From assembly GCA_029857655.1 (NCBI GenBank), contig JAOUGR010000119.1, positions 1 to 6,679 on the forward strand: a DNA stretch of 6,679 bases, in the 5' to 3' direction. How positions within the stretch are numbered: the first letter of the stretch is position 1; the number at the start of each line of letters is the position of its first letter. The position numbers and the translations under genes were made by a program. The DNA comes from Gammaproteobacteria bacterium (GTDB taxonomy: Bacteria; Pseudomonadota; Gammaproteobacteria; Steroidobacterales; Steroidobacteraceae). Below, one piece after another: positions 1 through 5,570 of the stretch. The notes beneath the pieces were generated by a model. It searched no databases, was not told the origin of the DNA, and was given only the letters and a program-made list of their open reading frames with translations.

Positions 1-501
1 GCAACGAGACATGAGGCCGGACTGATTGCCTCGCTGGTGAATTCCGCCTATCGCGGTGAATCCAGCAAGCAGGGATGGACGACCGAGGCCGACCTGCTCG
101 ATGGCACCCGCACCAACGAGGAGGACATTGAAAATCTGATTGCCCAGGAAAGGTCCCTGATCCTGCTGTGCATCGAGGGCACCGATATGATCGGCTGCGC
201 ACACCTTGAGCGCCGCGGCACCGCCTGCGAGCTCGGCATGCTGGTCATCAAGCCGGGATTGCAGAGCCGCGGCGTCGGCAAGGAACTAATGCATGCTGCG
301 GAGGCGTTTGCCAGGGAGACATGGGGTGTCCACACGATCACCATGTCCGTCATATCCGCGAGGCACGAACTCATTGCTTTCTACGAGCGCCGGGGTTATC
401 AACGAACCGGACGCCGGAAGCCATTCGTGGCCGACTACACGCATGGATACCCGAAATCACAGCCGCTTGAATTCGAAGTAATGGAGAAGAATCTCCCATG
501 A
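1..501 (+). CDS. GNAT-family N-acetyltransferase, 5' end outside window
   Basis: The reading frame is open from the first base, and the residues before the first possible internal start (GTG at 37) look like a normal GNAT N-terminus, so the gene begins upstream and 166 residues are visible. It should transfer the acetyl group of acetyl-CoA to an amine in the cytoplasm; the substrate is unknown. The acetyl-CoA pyrophosphate loop (motif A) is seen as QSRGVGK at visible residues 88-94, following the strand ELGMLVIKPG. The C-terminal motif FYERRGY contains a Tyr near residue 128 that is usually the general acid in this fold. The VNSAYRGE segment near the N-terminus recurs in a widespread uncharacterised GNAT subgroup. 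The stop overlaps the start of the next GNAT gene by 4 bases (ATGA), so the two are probably translationally coupled. GNAT assignment is firm; the acceptor cannot be told from sequence. Confidence 0.9.
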   Translation, partial: ATRHEAGLIASLVNSAYRGESSKQGWTTEADLLDGTRTNEEDIENLIAQERSLILLCIEGTDMIGCAHLERRGTACELGMLVIKPGLQSRGVGKELMHAAEAFARETWGVHTITMSVISARHELIAFYERRGYQRTGRRKPFVADYTHGYPKSQPLEFEVMEKNLP

Positions 502-953
502 CCGCCATCTCGACAAGACTCGCGACGATGCGCGATCTCGATGCCGTCGCGCAGCTTTTCGATGCCTACCGGCAGTTCTACCAGCAACCGCCCGACCTGC
601 AACGCGCGCGCCAATTCATGCGGGAACGCATTGCACGCAATGAATCGGTTGTCTACGTTGCCGAGACTGAGACCGGAAACATCGTGGGGTTCACGCAGTT
701 GTATCCGACCTTCTGCTCCGTCAGGGTGGCGCACACCTATGTGCTGTACGACCTGTTCGTGAAACCGGAGGCGCGCGGCACGGGCGCCGGCAGAGCACTG
801 ATGCTTGCTGCCGAGGCGCATGTAGCGAAAACGGGTGCCGCGCGGATGGAGCTTTCAACCGCAAGAGACAACAAGGTCGCGCAGTCGCTTTACGAGTCGC
901 TCGGGTGGGTGCGCGATGAAACTTTCTACGTTTACGGCAAGTCCGTTGCATAG
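498..953 (+). CDS. GNAT-family N-acetyltransferase
   Basis: Complete 151-residue single-domain GNAT, a normal length for the family. It presumably acetylates an unidentified small molecule or protein amine using acetyl-CoA. Motif A is clear: YDLFVKPEARGTGAG at about residues 84-98, with RGTGAG forming the CoA pyrophosphate loop. The C-terminal motif AQSLYESLGW at 128-137 supplies Tyr132 as probable general acid. The ATG sits inside the ATGA overlap with the preceding acetyltransferase. The two proteins share little outside the fold motifs, so this is not an obvious recent tandem duplication. The 3' end overlaps the downstream lyase-family gene by 38 bases if that gene starts at ATG 916, or by 8 bases if it starts at TTG 946. 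Function beyond acetyl transfer is unknown. Confidence 0.92.
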   Translation: MTAISTRLATMRDLDAVAQLFDAYRQFYQQPPDLQRARQFMRERIARNESVVYVAETETGNIVGFTQLYPTFCSVRVAHTYVLYDLFVKPEARGTGAGRALMLAAEAHVAKTGAARMELSTARDNKVAQSLYESLGWVRDETFYVYGKSVA

Positions 954-1758
954 CCGGCACTGCCGCATCTTCCGCCAGCTGCACGACGCCGGCTGCTTCG
1001 TGATGCCCAACCCATGGGATGCCGGCAGCGCACGGCTGCTCGCCCAGTTCGGATTTCCCGCGCTCGCCACGACCAGCGCGGGATTCGCCTGGAGTCTCGG
1101 CAAGGCCGACAACCACATCACGCTGCCGGAAGCACTCGCCCATATTCGAGCTGTTACGCAGGCCGTCGCGGTCCCGGTCAACGCGGACTTCGAGGGTGGC
1201 TTCGCCATCGAACCGGCCGTCGTTGCCGCCAATGTCGCCGCCGCGACGGAGACGGGAATCGCAGGACTCTCCATCGAGGATTCCACGGGAGACGCATCGC
1301 ACCCGCTATTCGACTTCGCACTTGCGGTTGAACGGATACGAGCTGCCCGCCGCGCAATCGACGACAGCGGCACCGCGATTTTCCTCACCGGACGATCGGA
1401 GGGATTCATCGTCGGCCGTCCGGACATTTCCGATACGATCAAGCGACTGACGGCCTACGCCGAGGCCGGCGCCGATTGCCTTTATGCGCCGGGCATCCGC
1501 AACCGGGCCGACATCACGGTGATCGTCAATGCCGTTGCGCCGAAACCGGTCAACGTGCTGGTCAGCAGCGACTTCACGACCGTGGCAGAGCTCGCGGGTC
1601 TCGGCGTGCGGCGGATCAGTGTCGGAGGCGCACTGGCGCGCGCGGCCTGGATTGCATTTCTCGAGGCAGCCAGCGAAATCGCCGAGCGGGGAACATTCAA
1701 GAATCTTGCCCGCGCCGTTCCGCTGGTGGACCTCGACGAATCCTTCAAGCCGGAGTAG
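916..1758 (+). CDS. Isocitrate lyase / PEP mutase superfamily protein
   Basis: A 280-residue cytoplasmic TIM-barrel enzyme of the PEP mutase/isocitrate lyase superfamily, whose members make or break C-C or C-P bonds in Mg-bound 2-oxo or carboxylate substrates. Visible motifs are PNPWDAGSA (31-39), ATTSAGFAWS (51-60), the metal site NADFEGG (89-95, Asp91 and Glu93), IEDSTG (120-125, Glu121), LTGRSEGF (157-164) and AGADCLYAPG near residue 193. After IEDSTG, true isocitrate and methylisocitrate lyases carry a K-[KR]-C-G-H loop; here the positions read DASH, so the catalytic cysteine is absent and neither classical activity should be assumed. I chose ATG 916 because it gives a normal N-terminal length and has a GGGTGGG stretch just upstream; TTG 946 is the alternative. 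An MFS transporter gene follows at once, suggesting a shared substrate. Oxaloacetate decarboxylase, phosphonopyruvate hydrolase or an undescribed lyase are possible roles. Confidence 0.88.
   Translation: MKLSTFTASPLHSRHCRIFRQLHDAGCFVMPNPWDAGSARLLAQFGFPALATTSAGFAWSLGKADNHITLPEALAHIRAVTQAVAVPVNADFEGGFAIEPAVVAANVAAATETGIAGLSIEDSTGDASHPLFDFALAVERIRAARRAIDDSGTAIFLTGRSEGFIVGRPDISDTIKRLTAYAEAGADCLYAPGIRNRADITVIVNAVAPKPVNVLVSSDFTTVAELAGLGVRRISVGGALARAAWIAFLEAASEIAERGTFKNLARAVPLVDLDESFKPE
1752..1755 (+). promoter_or_regulatory. Shine-Dalgarno candidate (GGAG) for the MFS gene
   Basis: GGAG lies in the last sense codons of the lyase-family gene, directly before its TAG stop. It is 8 bases upstream of ATC 1764 and 14 bases upstream of ATT 1770. 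The 8-base spacing is ideal and favours ATC 1764 as the initiation codon of the transporter, although that codon is very rare as a start. This is an inference from spacing only. Confidence 0.45.
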
Positions 1759-1763
1759 AACCC

Positions 1764-3017
1764 ATCCCGATTCCCTGGTATCGCACCATCACGCCGCAGC
1801 AATGGCGCGTGCTCGCGGCCGCGAAGCTCGGCTGGATGCTGGACGCGATGGATTTCATGCTCTACGTGATGGTGATCGGCCGGCTGAAGGAATATTTCCA
1901 TTTCGACGACGCGATGGCCGGCCTGCTCGGGACGGTCACGCTGCTGGTCTCGGCGACCGGCGGCCTGGTCTTTGGTTTCGTCGCGGACCGGTTCGGCCGC
2001 GCACGCGCACTGATATTCACTATCCTGAGCTTCTCGCTCTGCTCGCTGGGAGCGGCCACCTCGCAGACGCTCGTGCAATTGCTCATATGGAGGGCCTTGC
2101 TCGGGCTCGGCATGGGTGGCGAATGGGCATCGGGCGCCGCTTTGGTGAGCGAGACCTGGCCCGCCGAACATCGAACCAAAGCGATCGGCATCATGCAATC
2201 GGGCTGGGCGATCGGTTACATCCTGGCCGCGGTCGCCGCCGCCGTGATCCTGGACGTCCTGTCGCTGGGCGAGGAAGCCTGGCGCTGGTTGTTTGTGTTC
2301 GGTGCGGTCCCCGCATTCTTCACGCTTTGGATACGCAGGAGCATCCCCGAGCCTCGCATCTGGGTGGAGCGGCAAAGTTCGGGCGTGCCGCGCGCAAATC
2401 CGTTTGCCATCCTGTTCGGCCCGAAGTTATGGCGCCGGACGGTGCTCGCGACCCTGCTCGCGGGCTCCCTGCAATTTGCGTACTGGGGCCTGTTCTTCTG
2501 GCTGCCCGGTTTCCTCGCCACGCCCGTCGAGCAGGGCGGCGCGGGTATGACGATCATTCGCTCGATGAGCTGGATCATCCCGATGCAGATCGGCGCGTAC
2601 TTCGGCTACCTGTCGTTCGGGTTCATCGCCGACCTGATCGGACGGCGCCGCGCATTCGTGCTGTTCCTGGTCGTGGCGGCATTGCTCGTGCCAATCTACG
2701 GACAACTGGCACGCAGCCCGGCCGTGTTGATGGCGCTCGGGCCGGTCCTTGGCTTCGCAGGCCATGGATTCTTCAGCCTGTTCGGGTCATTCCTCGCCGA
2801 ACTATTCCCGACTGCAGCGCGCGCGACCGGCCAGGGGCTCGCCTACAATGCCGGCCGGGGACTCGGCGCGCTCGCCCCGCTGACGATCGGAACGCTGGCC
2901 GCGATGCCCAGATTCGGCATCGGCACGGCACTTGCACTCACCTCCGCATTCTTCCTGGCAGGCGCGCTCCTGATCTATGCGCTCCCGGACACCAGCGGCA
3001 AACCGCTGGAGGCCTAG
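1764..3017 (+). CDS. MFS transporter, probably a carboxylate:H+ symporter
   Basis: About 417 residues with roughly twelve hydrophobic segments: an inner-membrane major facilitator. Motif A appears in both halves, GFVADRFGRAR at about residues 71-81 and GFIADLIGRRR at about 286-296. The first half also has RALLGLGMGGEW (110-121) followed by acidic and basic residues typical of the sialate/aromatic-acid/metabolite:H+ symporter branch. TM1 carries Asp27 and Asp30, candidates for proton coupling. The C-terminus LPDTSGKPLE matches the family's usual LPET-like tail. The family-typical N-terminal PWYR...QQW segment begins right after the lyase stop, yet no ATG, GTG or TTG precedes it in frame until ATG 1476 deep inside the lyase gene. 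I place the start at ATC 1764 (ATT 1770 possible). GTG 1809 is the first conventional start and would delete the conserved segment. The substrate is unknown, perhaps that of the upstream enzyme. Confidence 0.87.
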   Translation: MPIPWYRTITPQQWRVLAAAKLGWMLDAMDFMLYVMVIGRLKEYFHFDDAMAGLLGTVTLLVSATGGLVFGFVADRFGRARALIFTILSFSLCSLGAATSQTLVQLLIWRALLGLGMGGEWASGAALVSETWPAEHRTKAIGIMQSGWAIGYILAAVAAAVILDVLSLGEEAWRWLFVFGAVPAFFTLWIRRSIPEPRIWVERQSSGVPRANPFAILFGPKLWRRTVLATLLAGSLQFAYWGLFFWLPGFLATPVEQGGAGMTIIRSMSWIIPMQIGAYFGYLSFGFIADLIGRRRAFVLFLVVAALLVPIYGQLARSPAVLMALGPVLGFAGHGFFSLFGSFLAELFPTAARATGQGLAYNAGRGLGALAPLTIGTLAAMPRFGIGTALALTSAFFLAGALLIYALPDTSGKPLEA

Positions 3018-3068
3018 ATCGCCAGGTGGCTTGGGCTCACAATACCGGCAGCAACCGGGAGATAGGTC

Positions 3069-3266
3069 ATGAAGCCATTCACGACACTGGCCGTGGTGAT
3101 CCTTTCGTTGATTTCAGTCGTGCAAATGACCCGCTTTGTGCTGGGCTGGGAAGTGACGGTTAACGGCCTGGATATTCCGGTCTGGGTGAGCGGACTTGCA
3201 TTCGTCGTGGCAGCATTCATTGCTGCGATGCTCTGGCGCGAGTCGCGCGCGCCGCGCCGGGGCTGA
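3069..3266 (+). CDS. Small two-TM membrane protein (hypothetical)
   Basis: A 65-residue protein with a good ribosome binding site, GGGAG at 3057-3061, 7 bases before the ATG. Hydrophobic segments at about residues 5-26 and 38-56 predict two inner-membrane helices, joined by a short polar loop holding GWEVTVNG, and a basic tail (RESRAPRRG) that should stay in the cytoplasm. I have an impression of similar small proteins annotated as hypothetical in proteobacteria, but I know no function. It follows the MFS gene after 51 bases, and the YciI-like gene starts 2 bases after its stop, so it is probably co-transcribed with at least the latter. The strong ribosome binding site, membrane pattern and tight spacing make it a real gene despite its size. 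Confidence 0.72.
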   Translation: MKPFTTLAVVILSLISVVQMTRFVLGWEVTVNGLDIPVWVSGLAFVVAAFIAAMLWRESRAPRRG

Positions 3267-3268
3267 GC

Positions 3269-3574
3269 TTGGCCGAAGCCAAGTACTTCGCTGTTCGGCG
3301 CGTTCACGGACCGGCCTGGAATCCGGTTCTGCCGATGCGCGCGCAGGCGCTTTGGAACGAGCATGCCGCTTTCATGAACGCGCTCGCCGCCGAAAAGTTC
3401 GTCGTCCTCGGTGGCCCGCTGGGCTCGCGTGCAGAGGTGCTGCTGGTCATCGATTCGCCCAACGAGGAGACGATCCGGGCACGCTTTGCCGAAGACCCCT
3501 GGAGCACCGCGCACATCCTGGAAATTGCCAGCGTCGAGCCGTGGACGATCCTGCTCGACGGCAGGCGACACTAG
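3269..3574 (+). CDS. YciI-like protein (YCII-related domain)
   Basis: A 101-residue cytoplasmic protein of the YCII-related, dimeric alpha-beta barrel family. The pattern fits throughout: a first strand YFAVRRVHGPAW, then WNEHAAFMNAL with the family's conserved His at residue 32, VVLGGPLGS at 45-53, a central strand LLVIDSP, the helix EETIRARFAEDPW, and a terminal strand EPWTILLDGR. Family members resemble dehydrochlorinases and muconolactone isomerases in fold and are thought to use the His with an acidic residue, but physiological substrates are mostly unknown. I place the start at TTG 3269, 2 bases after the preceding stop, because the first ATG in frame (3335) would remove the first beta strand. 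No strong ribosome binding site is seen, so translation may depend on coupling to the upstream membrane-protein gene. Confidence 0.87.
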   Translation: MAEAKYFAVRRVHGPAWNPVLPMRAQALWNEHAAFMNALAAEKFVVLGGPLGSRAEVLLVIDSPNEETIRARFAEDPWSTAHILEIASVEPWTILLDGRRH

Positions 3575-3596
3575 TGTCCGTGCGGTTGGCAGCTCC

Positions 3597-3800
3597 GTGA
3601 ACACGGCACAGCTGTTGTGGATCGTGCTATTCAGCTCGATAGGGCTGGCTTTCTTTCTCTATGGAAAGAAACAGTGGAAGGTCGTGCCCATGATCTGCGG
3701 CCTGAGCCTGATGGTGTATCCCTATTTCGTATCGAGCACGGTGCTGCTCGTCTTCGTCGGCGTCGTGCTGATGGCGATAGCCTATTTCGTCAGATTCTGA
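3597..3800 (+). CDS. Small two-TM membrane protein, 'amino acid transport protein'-like
   Basis: A 67-residue protein starting at GTG 3597, the only start codon in frame ahead of the hydrophobic region. Two strongly hydrophobic segments, about residues 5-22 and 43-64, flank a basic stretch GKKQWK, and a third hydrophobic patch around PMICGLSLMVYPYF may be interfacial or a further helix. The pattern of a FLYGKK-like motif, then a conserved YPYFV, resembles small proteins labelled 'amino acid transport protein' in gammaproteobacteria. That label has no experimental support known to me, and a protein this short is unlikely to transport on its own. The gene lies 22 bases after the YciI-like gene and 22 bases before the GFA-domain gene. 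No clear ribosome binding site is seen. Existence is likely; function unknown. Confidence 0.75.
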   Translation: MNTAQLLWIVLFSSIGLAFFLYGKKQWKVVPMICGLSLMVYPYFVSSTVLLVFVGVVLMAIAYFVRF

Positions 3801-3822
3801 CTGGTCTCCCGGAGCCCGCAAC

Positions 3823-4332
3823 ATGACATCCACCGATGGCTTTCCCCTGCTCGGCGGCTGCGACTGCCGAAGCCTGCGCTATCGCATGGATGCTCGCCCG
3901 CTATTTGTGCACTGTTGTCATTGCCGCTGGTGCCAGCGCGAAAGCGGCGCGTCATTTGCACTGAATGCGATGATCGAAACCGAGAGGACCACGCTCCTCG
4001 CCGGCGAACCGGACATCGTGGATACGCCGTCTGAGAGTGGCCGTGGCCAGAAGATCGCTCGATGCCCCAGGTGCCGCATTGCGGTCTGGAGCAACTATTC
4101 GGGCGCCGGTCCTGCCGTGCGCTTCGTGCGGGTCGGCACGCTCGATGAGCCCGACCGCCTGCCCCCTGATATCCACATCTTCACGCAGTCGAAGCAGCCC
4201 TGGGTCGTACTGCCACCCAGCATGCCGGCGGTGCCCGAATACTACGACCGCGACAAATACTGGCCGAAAGAAAGCCTGGCGCGACGCGAGACGCTGCTCG
4301 CCAGGATCGCGGCGCAGCAGGCAAAGGCATGA
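3823..4332 (+). CDS. GFA / CENP-V domain zinc protein
   Basis: A 169-residue protein of the GFA family, named for glutathione-dependent formaldehyde-activating enzyme (S-hydroxymethylglutathione synthase). All seven expected zinc cysteines are present: GGCDC (Cys13, Cys15), CHCRWC (Cys32, Cys34, Cys37) and CPRC (Cys81, Cys84). The domain continues through VRVGTLDEPDRLPPDIHIFTQS and the family-typical KQPWVVLP, followed by a charged C-terminal helix. GGAG at 3811-3814 sits 8 bases before the ATG and sets the start. Most GFA-domain proteins have no proven enzymatic role, and the original Gfa activity has been questioned, so only the fold and metal binding should be taken as firm. No formaldehyde dehydrogenase gene lies nearby. 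The protein is cytoplasmic with no signal peptide. Confidence 0.92.
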   Translation: MTSTDGFPLLGGCDCRSLRYRMDARPLFVHCCHCRWCQRESGASFALNAMIETERTTLLAGEPDIVDTPSESGRGQKIARCPRCRIAVWSNYSGAGPAVRFVRVGTLDEPDRLPPDIHIFTQSKQPWVVLPPSMPAVPEYYDRDKYWPKESLARRETLLARIAAQQAKA

Positions 4333-4349
4333 GCGAAACTTCAATCTAG

Positions 4350-4355
4350 TAAGAT
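4350..4355 (+). promoter_or_regulatory. Possible -10 box (TAAGAT) for a near-leaderless crcB transcript
   Basis: TAAGAT lies in the 32-base gap before crcB, 9 bases upstream of its ATG, in an AT-richer patch. The gap has no Shine-Dalgarno sequence. A transcript starting at the usual distance from this box would begin almost at the ATG. No convincing -35 hexamer is present at 16-18 bases upstream, so this is a weak call. Confidence 0.25.
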
Positions 4356-4364
4356 GCCGCGCAA

Positions 4365-4748
4365 ATGCAGGCACTTCGCCCCATCTTGCTCTCCGGTCTC
4401 GGCGGCTTCATTGGCTCGGCCGGCCGCTACCTGATCGGCGGTTGGGTGCATGGACTCATGCCACTGGGCACGTTTCCTCTCGGCACGCTGGTCGTAAATG
4501 TCTCCGGTTGCTTCCTGATCGGCCTGCTGGGCGGCCTGGCTGAAGTACGGCAGGTGTTCGGGCCGGACTTGCGCGTATTCCTGCTGATCGGCGTGCTGGG
4601 CGGCTTCACGACATTCTCCAGCTTCGCCTACGAAACCCTGGCACTTTCACGCGACGCGGAAATGTTGCGGGCGCTGCTCAATATTGCGGCACAGGTCTTC
4701 CTCGGCCTGGGCGTCGCATGGCTCGGTTATGCATTGGTAAGGAGCTGA
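4365..4748 (+). CDS. crcB: CrcB / Fluc fluoride ion channel
   Basis: A 127-residue, four-TM inner-membrane protein of the CrcB (Fluc) family, which forms antiparallel dimers that let fluoride leave the cell and so prevent its toxicity. Diagnostic motifs are intact: GLGGFIGSAGRY (11-22), GTLVVNVSGCFLIG (40-53) with the pore Asn45, and GVLGGFTTFSSFAYE (76-90), which carries the TM3 break with its sodium site and the phenylalanines lining the pore (Phe84, Phe87). Length is typical. There is a single copy, as in homodimeric types. The DUF190 gene follows after 4 bases, a recurrent neighbour of crcB. The 32-base upstream gap is too short for a fluoride riboswitch and shows no such motif. Confidence 0.96.
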   Translation: MQALRPILLSGLGGFIGSAGRYLIGGWVHGLMPLGTFPLGTLVVNVSGCFLIGLLGGLAEVRQVFGPDLRVFLLIGVLGGFTTFSSFAYETLALSRDAEMLRALLNIAAQVFLGLGVAWLGYALVRS

Positions 4749-4752
4749 GGCA

Positions 4753-5097
4753 ATGATTCTCCCGCGCGAAGGCCACCTTCTGCGGATCTTCATCGGCGAG
4801 TCGGACCGATACGAGGGCATGCCGCTCTACGAATGGATCGTGCGCAAGGCGCGTGAACATGGTCTCGCCGGTGCCACGGTACTGCGCGGACTGGAAGGAT
4901 TCGGCGCCCACAGCCGCTTGCACACTGCAAAGGTGCTTCGTCTTTCCGCGGACCTGCCGATCGTCGTCGAGATCGTGGACACGATCCAGAAGATCGAGGC
5001 ATTCCTGCCGGTCATTGACGGTGCGGTCCGCGAAGGCATGGCGACACTTGAGCGCGTCGACATCCGCTTCTACCGGAGCGGCCCGGAAACCAAGTGA
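4753..5097 (+). CDS. DUF190 family PII-like protein
   Basis: A 114-residue cytoplasmic protein matching the DUF190 family (COG1993), predicted to share the PII-like alpha-beta signalling fold. Visible family features are LRIFIGESDRYEGMPLYEWI (10-29), the signature GLAGATVLRGLEGFG (37-51), then HSRLH, and a C-terminal beta-alpha-beta segment ADLPIVVEIVDT...IDGAV ending in VDIRFYR. Start support is GGAG at 4741-4744 inside the end of crcB, 8 bases from the ATG. DUF190 genes often accompany crcB, so a role in sensing or modulating fluoride export, or binding a ligand linked to it, is a fair inference, but no biochemical function is established to my knowledge. Its TGA stop overlaps a GTG start of the GNAT remnant. 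Confidence 0.93.
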   Translation: MILPREGHLLRIFIGESDRYEGMPLYEWIVRKAREHGLAGATVLRGLEGFGAHSRLHTAKVLRLSADLPIVVEIVDTIQKIEAFLPVIDGAVREGMATLERVDIRFYRSGPETK

Positions 5098-5207
5098 TAC
5101 ACCTTGTCACAGCGGCGGACGCGCCGCGCATCGCATTGCACGAAAAGCTTGGATTCAGGCACGTCGGTCAGTTCCGGGAAGTCGGCTATTGGGAGCTGCT
5201 GTCATGA
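5094..5207 (+). pseudogene. GNAT acetyltransferase remnant with two in-frame internal deletions
   Basis: A 37-codon frame opening at GTG 5094, which overlaps the DUF190 stop (GTGA), and closing at TGA 5205-5207, which overlaps the next ATG (ATGA). Its first dozen residues (VTAADAPRIA) look like the N-terminus of a phosphinothricin acetyltransferase-like GNAT. They run directly into the C-terminal hallmark ALHEKLGFRHVGQFREVGY, then YWELL and the stop. The whole acetyl-CoA binding core is missing, and so is the family's KFGRW-type segment between the final glycine-rich strand and the YW end. Both inferred junctions fall at short repeats (Ile-Ala and Val-Gly-Tyr), fitting slippage or recombination deletions. 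It cannot be an active acetyltransferase. The frame stays open and linked to both neighbours, so its translation may still couple DUF190 to the downstream membrane gene. Assembly error is an alternative. Confidence 0.7.
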
Positions 5208-5560
5208 ATGCGCTTCGTTCCAGTCTGCTTCTTGTCGCCGCGGTTCTCGCAGTCCTGGTCGGCCTTGCGCATTCAGTGCTCGGCGAGAAGTACATCCTGA
5301 TGTGTCTGCCTGAGCAGGGGAAATTCAAGGACCGCACCATGCGCTTCGCGTGGCATCTCACGACCATCGCCTGGTGGGGATTCGGCGCGATGCTCGCGCT
5401 GGCGGCACGCGGAATGCTGACGCCGACAAATACCTTGTTCGTGCTTGCCGTGACAATGATCACGACCGCCGGCATGATCCTGATCGTCTCGCGCGGCAGA
5501 CACCTGGCCTGGCCGGTTTTTTTCGCCATCGCCATCATTTCGTTCTGGGCTGCGGCGTAA
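5204..5560 (+). CDS. Four-TM membrane protein (hypothetical)
   Basis: A 118-residue integral membrane protein with hydrophobic segments at about residues 7-22, 49-68, 73-90 and 98-116. Conserved-looking features are GLAHSVLGEKY straight after TM1 and RFAWHLTTIAWWGFG leading into TM2, with His and Glu at or near the membrane face. I recognise this HSxLGE...FAWHLTTxAWW pattern from uncharacterised proteobacterial membrane proteins but know no function. ATG 5204 overlaps the stop of the GNAT remnant (ATGA); no separate strong ribosome binding site is visible beyond GGGAG at 5190-5194. Placement after crcB and DUF190 makes a link to fluoride handling conceivable, but this is guilt by association. 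The TAA stop at 5558-5560 is part of a possible -10 element of the next gene. Confidence 0.78.
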   Translation: MNALRSSLLLVAAVLAVLVGLAHSVLGEKYILMCLPEQGKFKDRTMRFAWHLTTIAWWGFGAMLALAARGMLTPTNTLFVLAVTMITTAGMILIVSRGRHLAWPVFFAIAIISFWAAA

Positions 5561-5563
5561 AAT
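5558..5563 (+). promoter_or_regulatory. Possible -10 box (TAAAAT) for a leaderless GNAT transcript
   Basis: TAAAAT overlaps the stop codon of the upstream membrane-protein gene and lies 7 bases before ATG 5571. There is no Shine-Dalgarno sequence in the 10-base gap. The geometry (T-A-N-N-N-T, about 7 bases, ATG) is that of leaderless genes in GC-rich bacteria. The -35 position (TCATTT at 5535-5540) is poor, so confidence is low. Confidence 0.3.
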
Positions 5564-5570
5564 CCGTCGC

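Noticed and set aside
835..915. GTG 835 as start of the lyase-family protein
   Set aside because: The extra 27 residues overlap the GNAT gene by over 100 bases and are Arg/Ser-rich, unlike the family N-terminus; ATG 916 gives a normal length.
1743..1770. Programmed -1 frameshift fusing the lyase-family enzyme to the transporter
   Set aside because: No slippery heptamer or downstream pseudoknot-like structure is seen near the TAG at 1756, and both proteins look complete on their own.
721..2375. Long minus-strand frames opposite the GNAT, lyase and MFS genes
   Set aside because: These have no recognisable domain and the Arg/Ala/Ser-rich composition of antisense frames in GC-rich coding DNA; the + strand genes explain the region.
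1476..3017. A 513-residue version of the MFS protein starting at ATG 1476
   Set aside because: The first 90-odd residues run through the lyase gene in another frame, are rich in Arg/Gly/Gln and resemble no MFS N-terminus.
1529..3163. A 544-codon + strand frame over the MFS gene
   Set aside because: Its translation is Arg/Pro/Ala-rich low-complexity shadow of the GC-rich MFS gene, which has clear transporter motifs in the other frame.
4333..4364. Fluoride riboswitch ahead of crcB
   Set aside because: The gap is only 32 bases, and neither it nor the end of the GFA gene shows the conserved crcB-motif sequences I would expect.
5511..5523. T7 run after GC-rich sequence as an intrinsic terminator
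   Set aside because: It lies inside the four-TM coding region (Val-Phe-Phe codons), and the preceding GGCCTGGCC cannot fold a proper stem with a loop.
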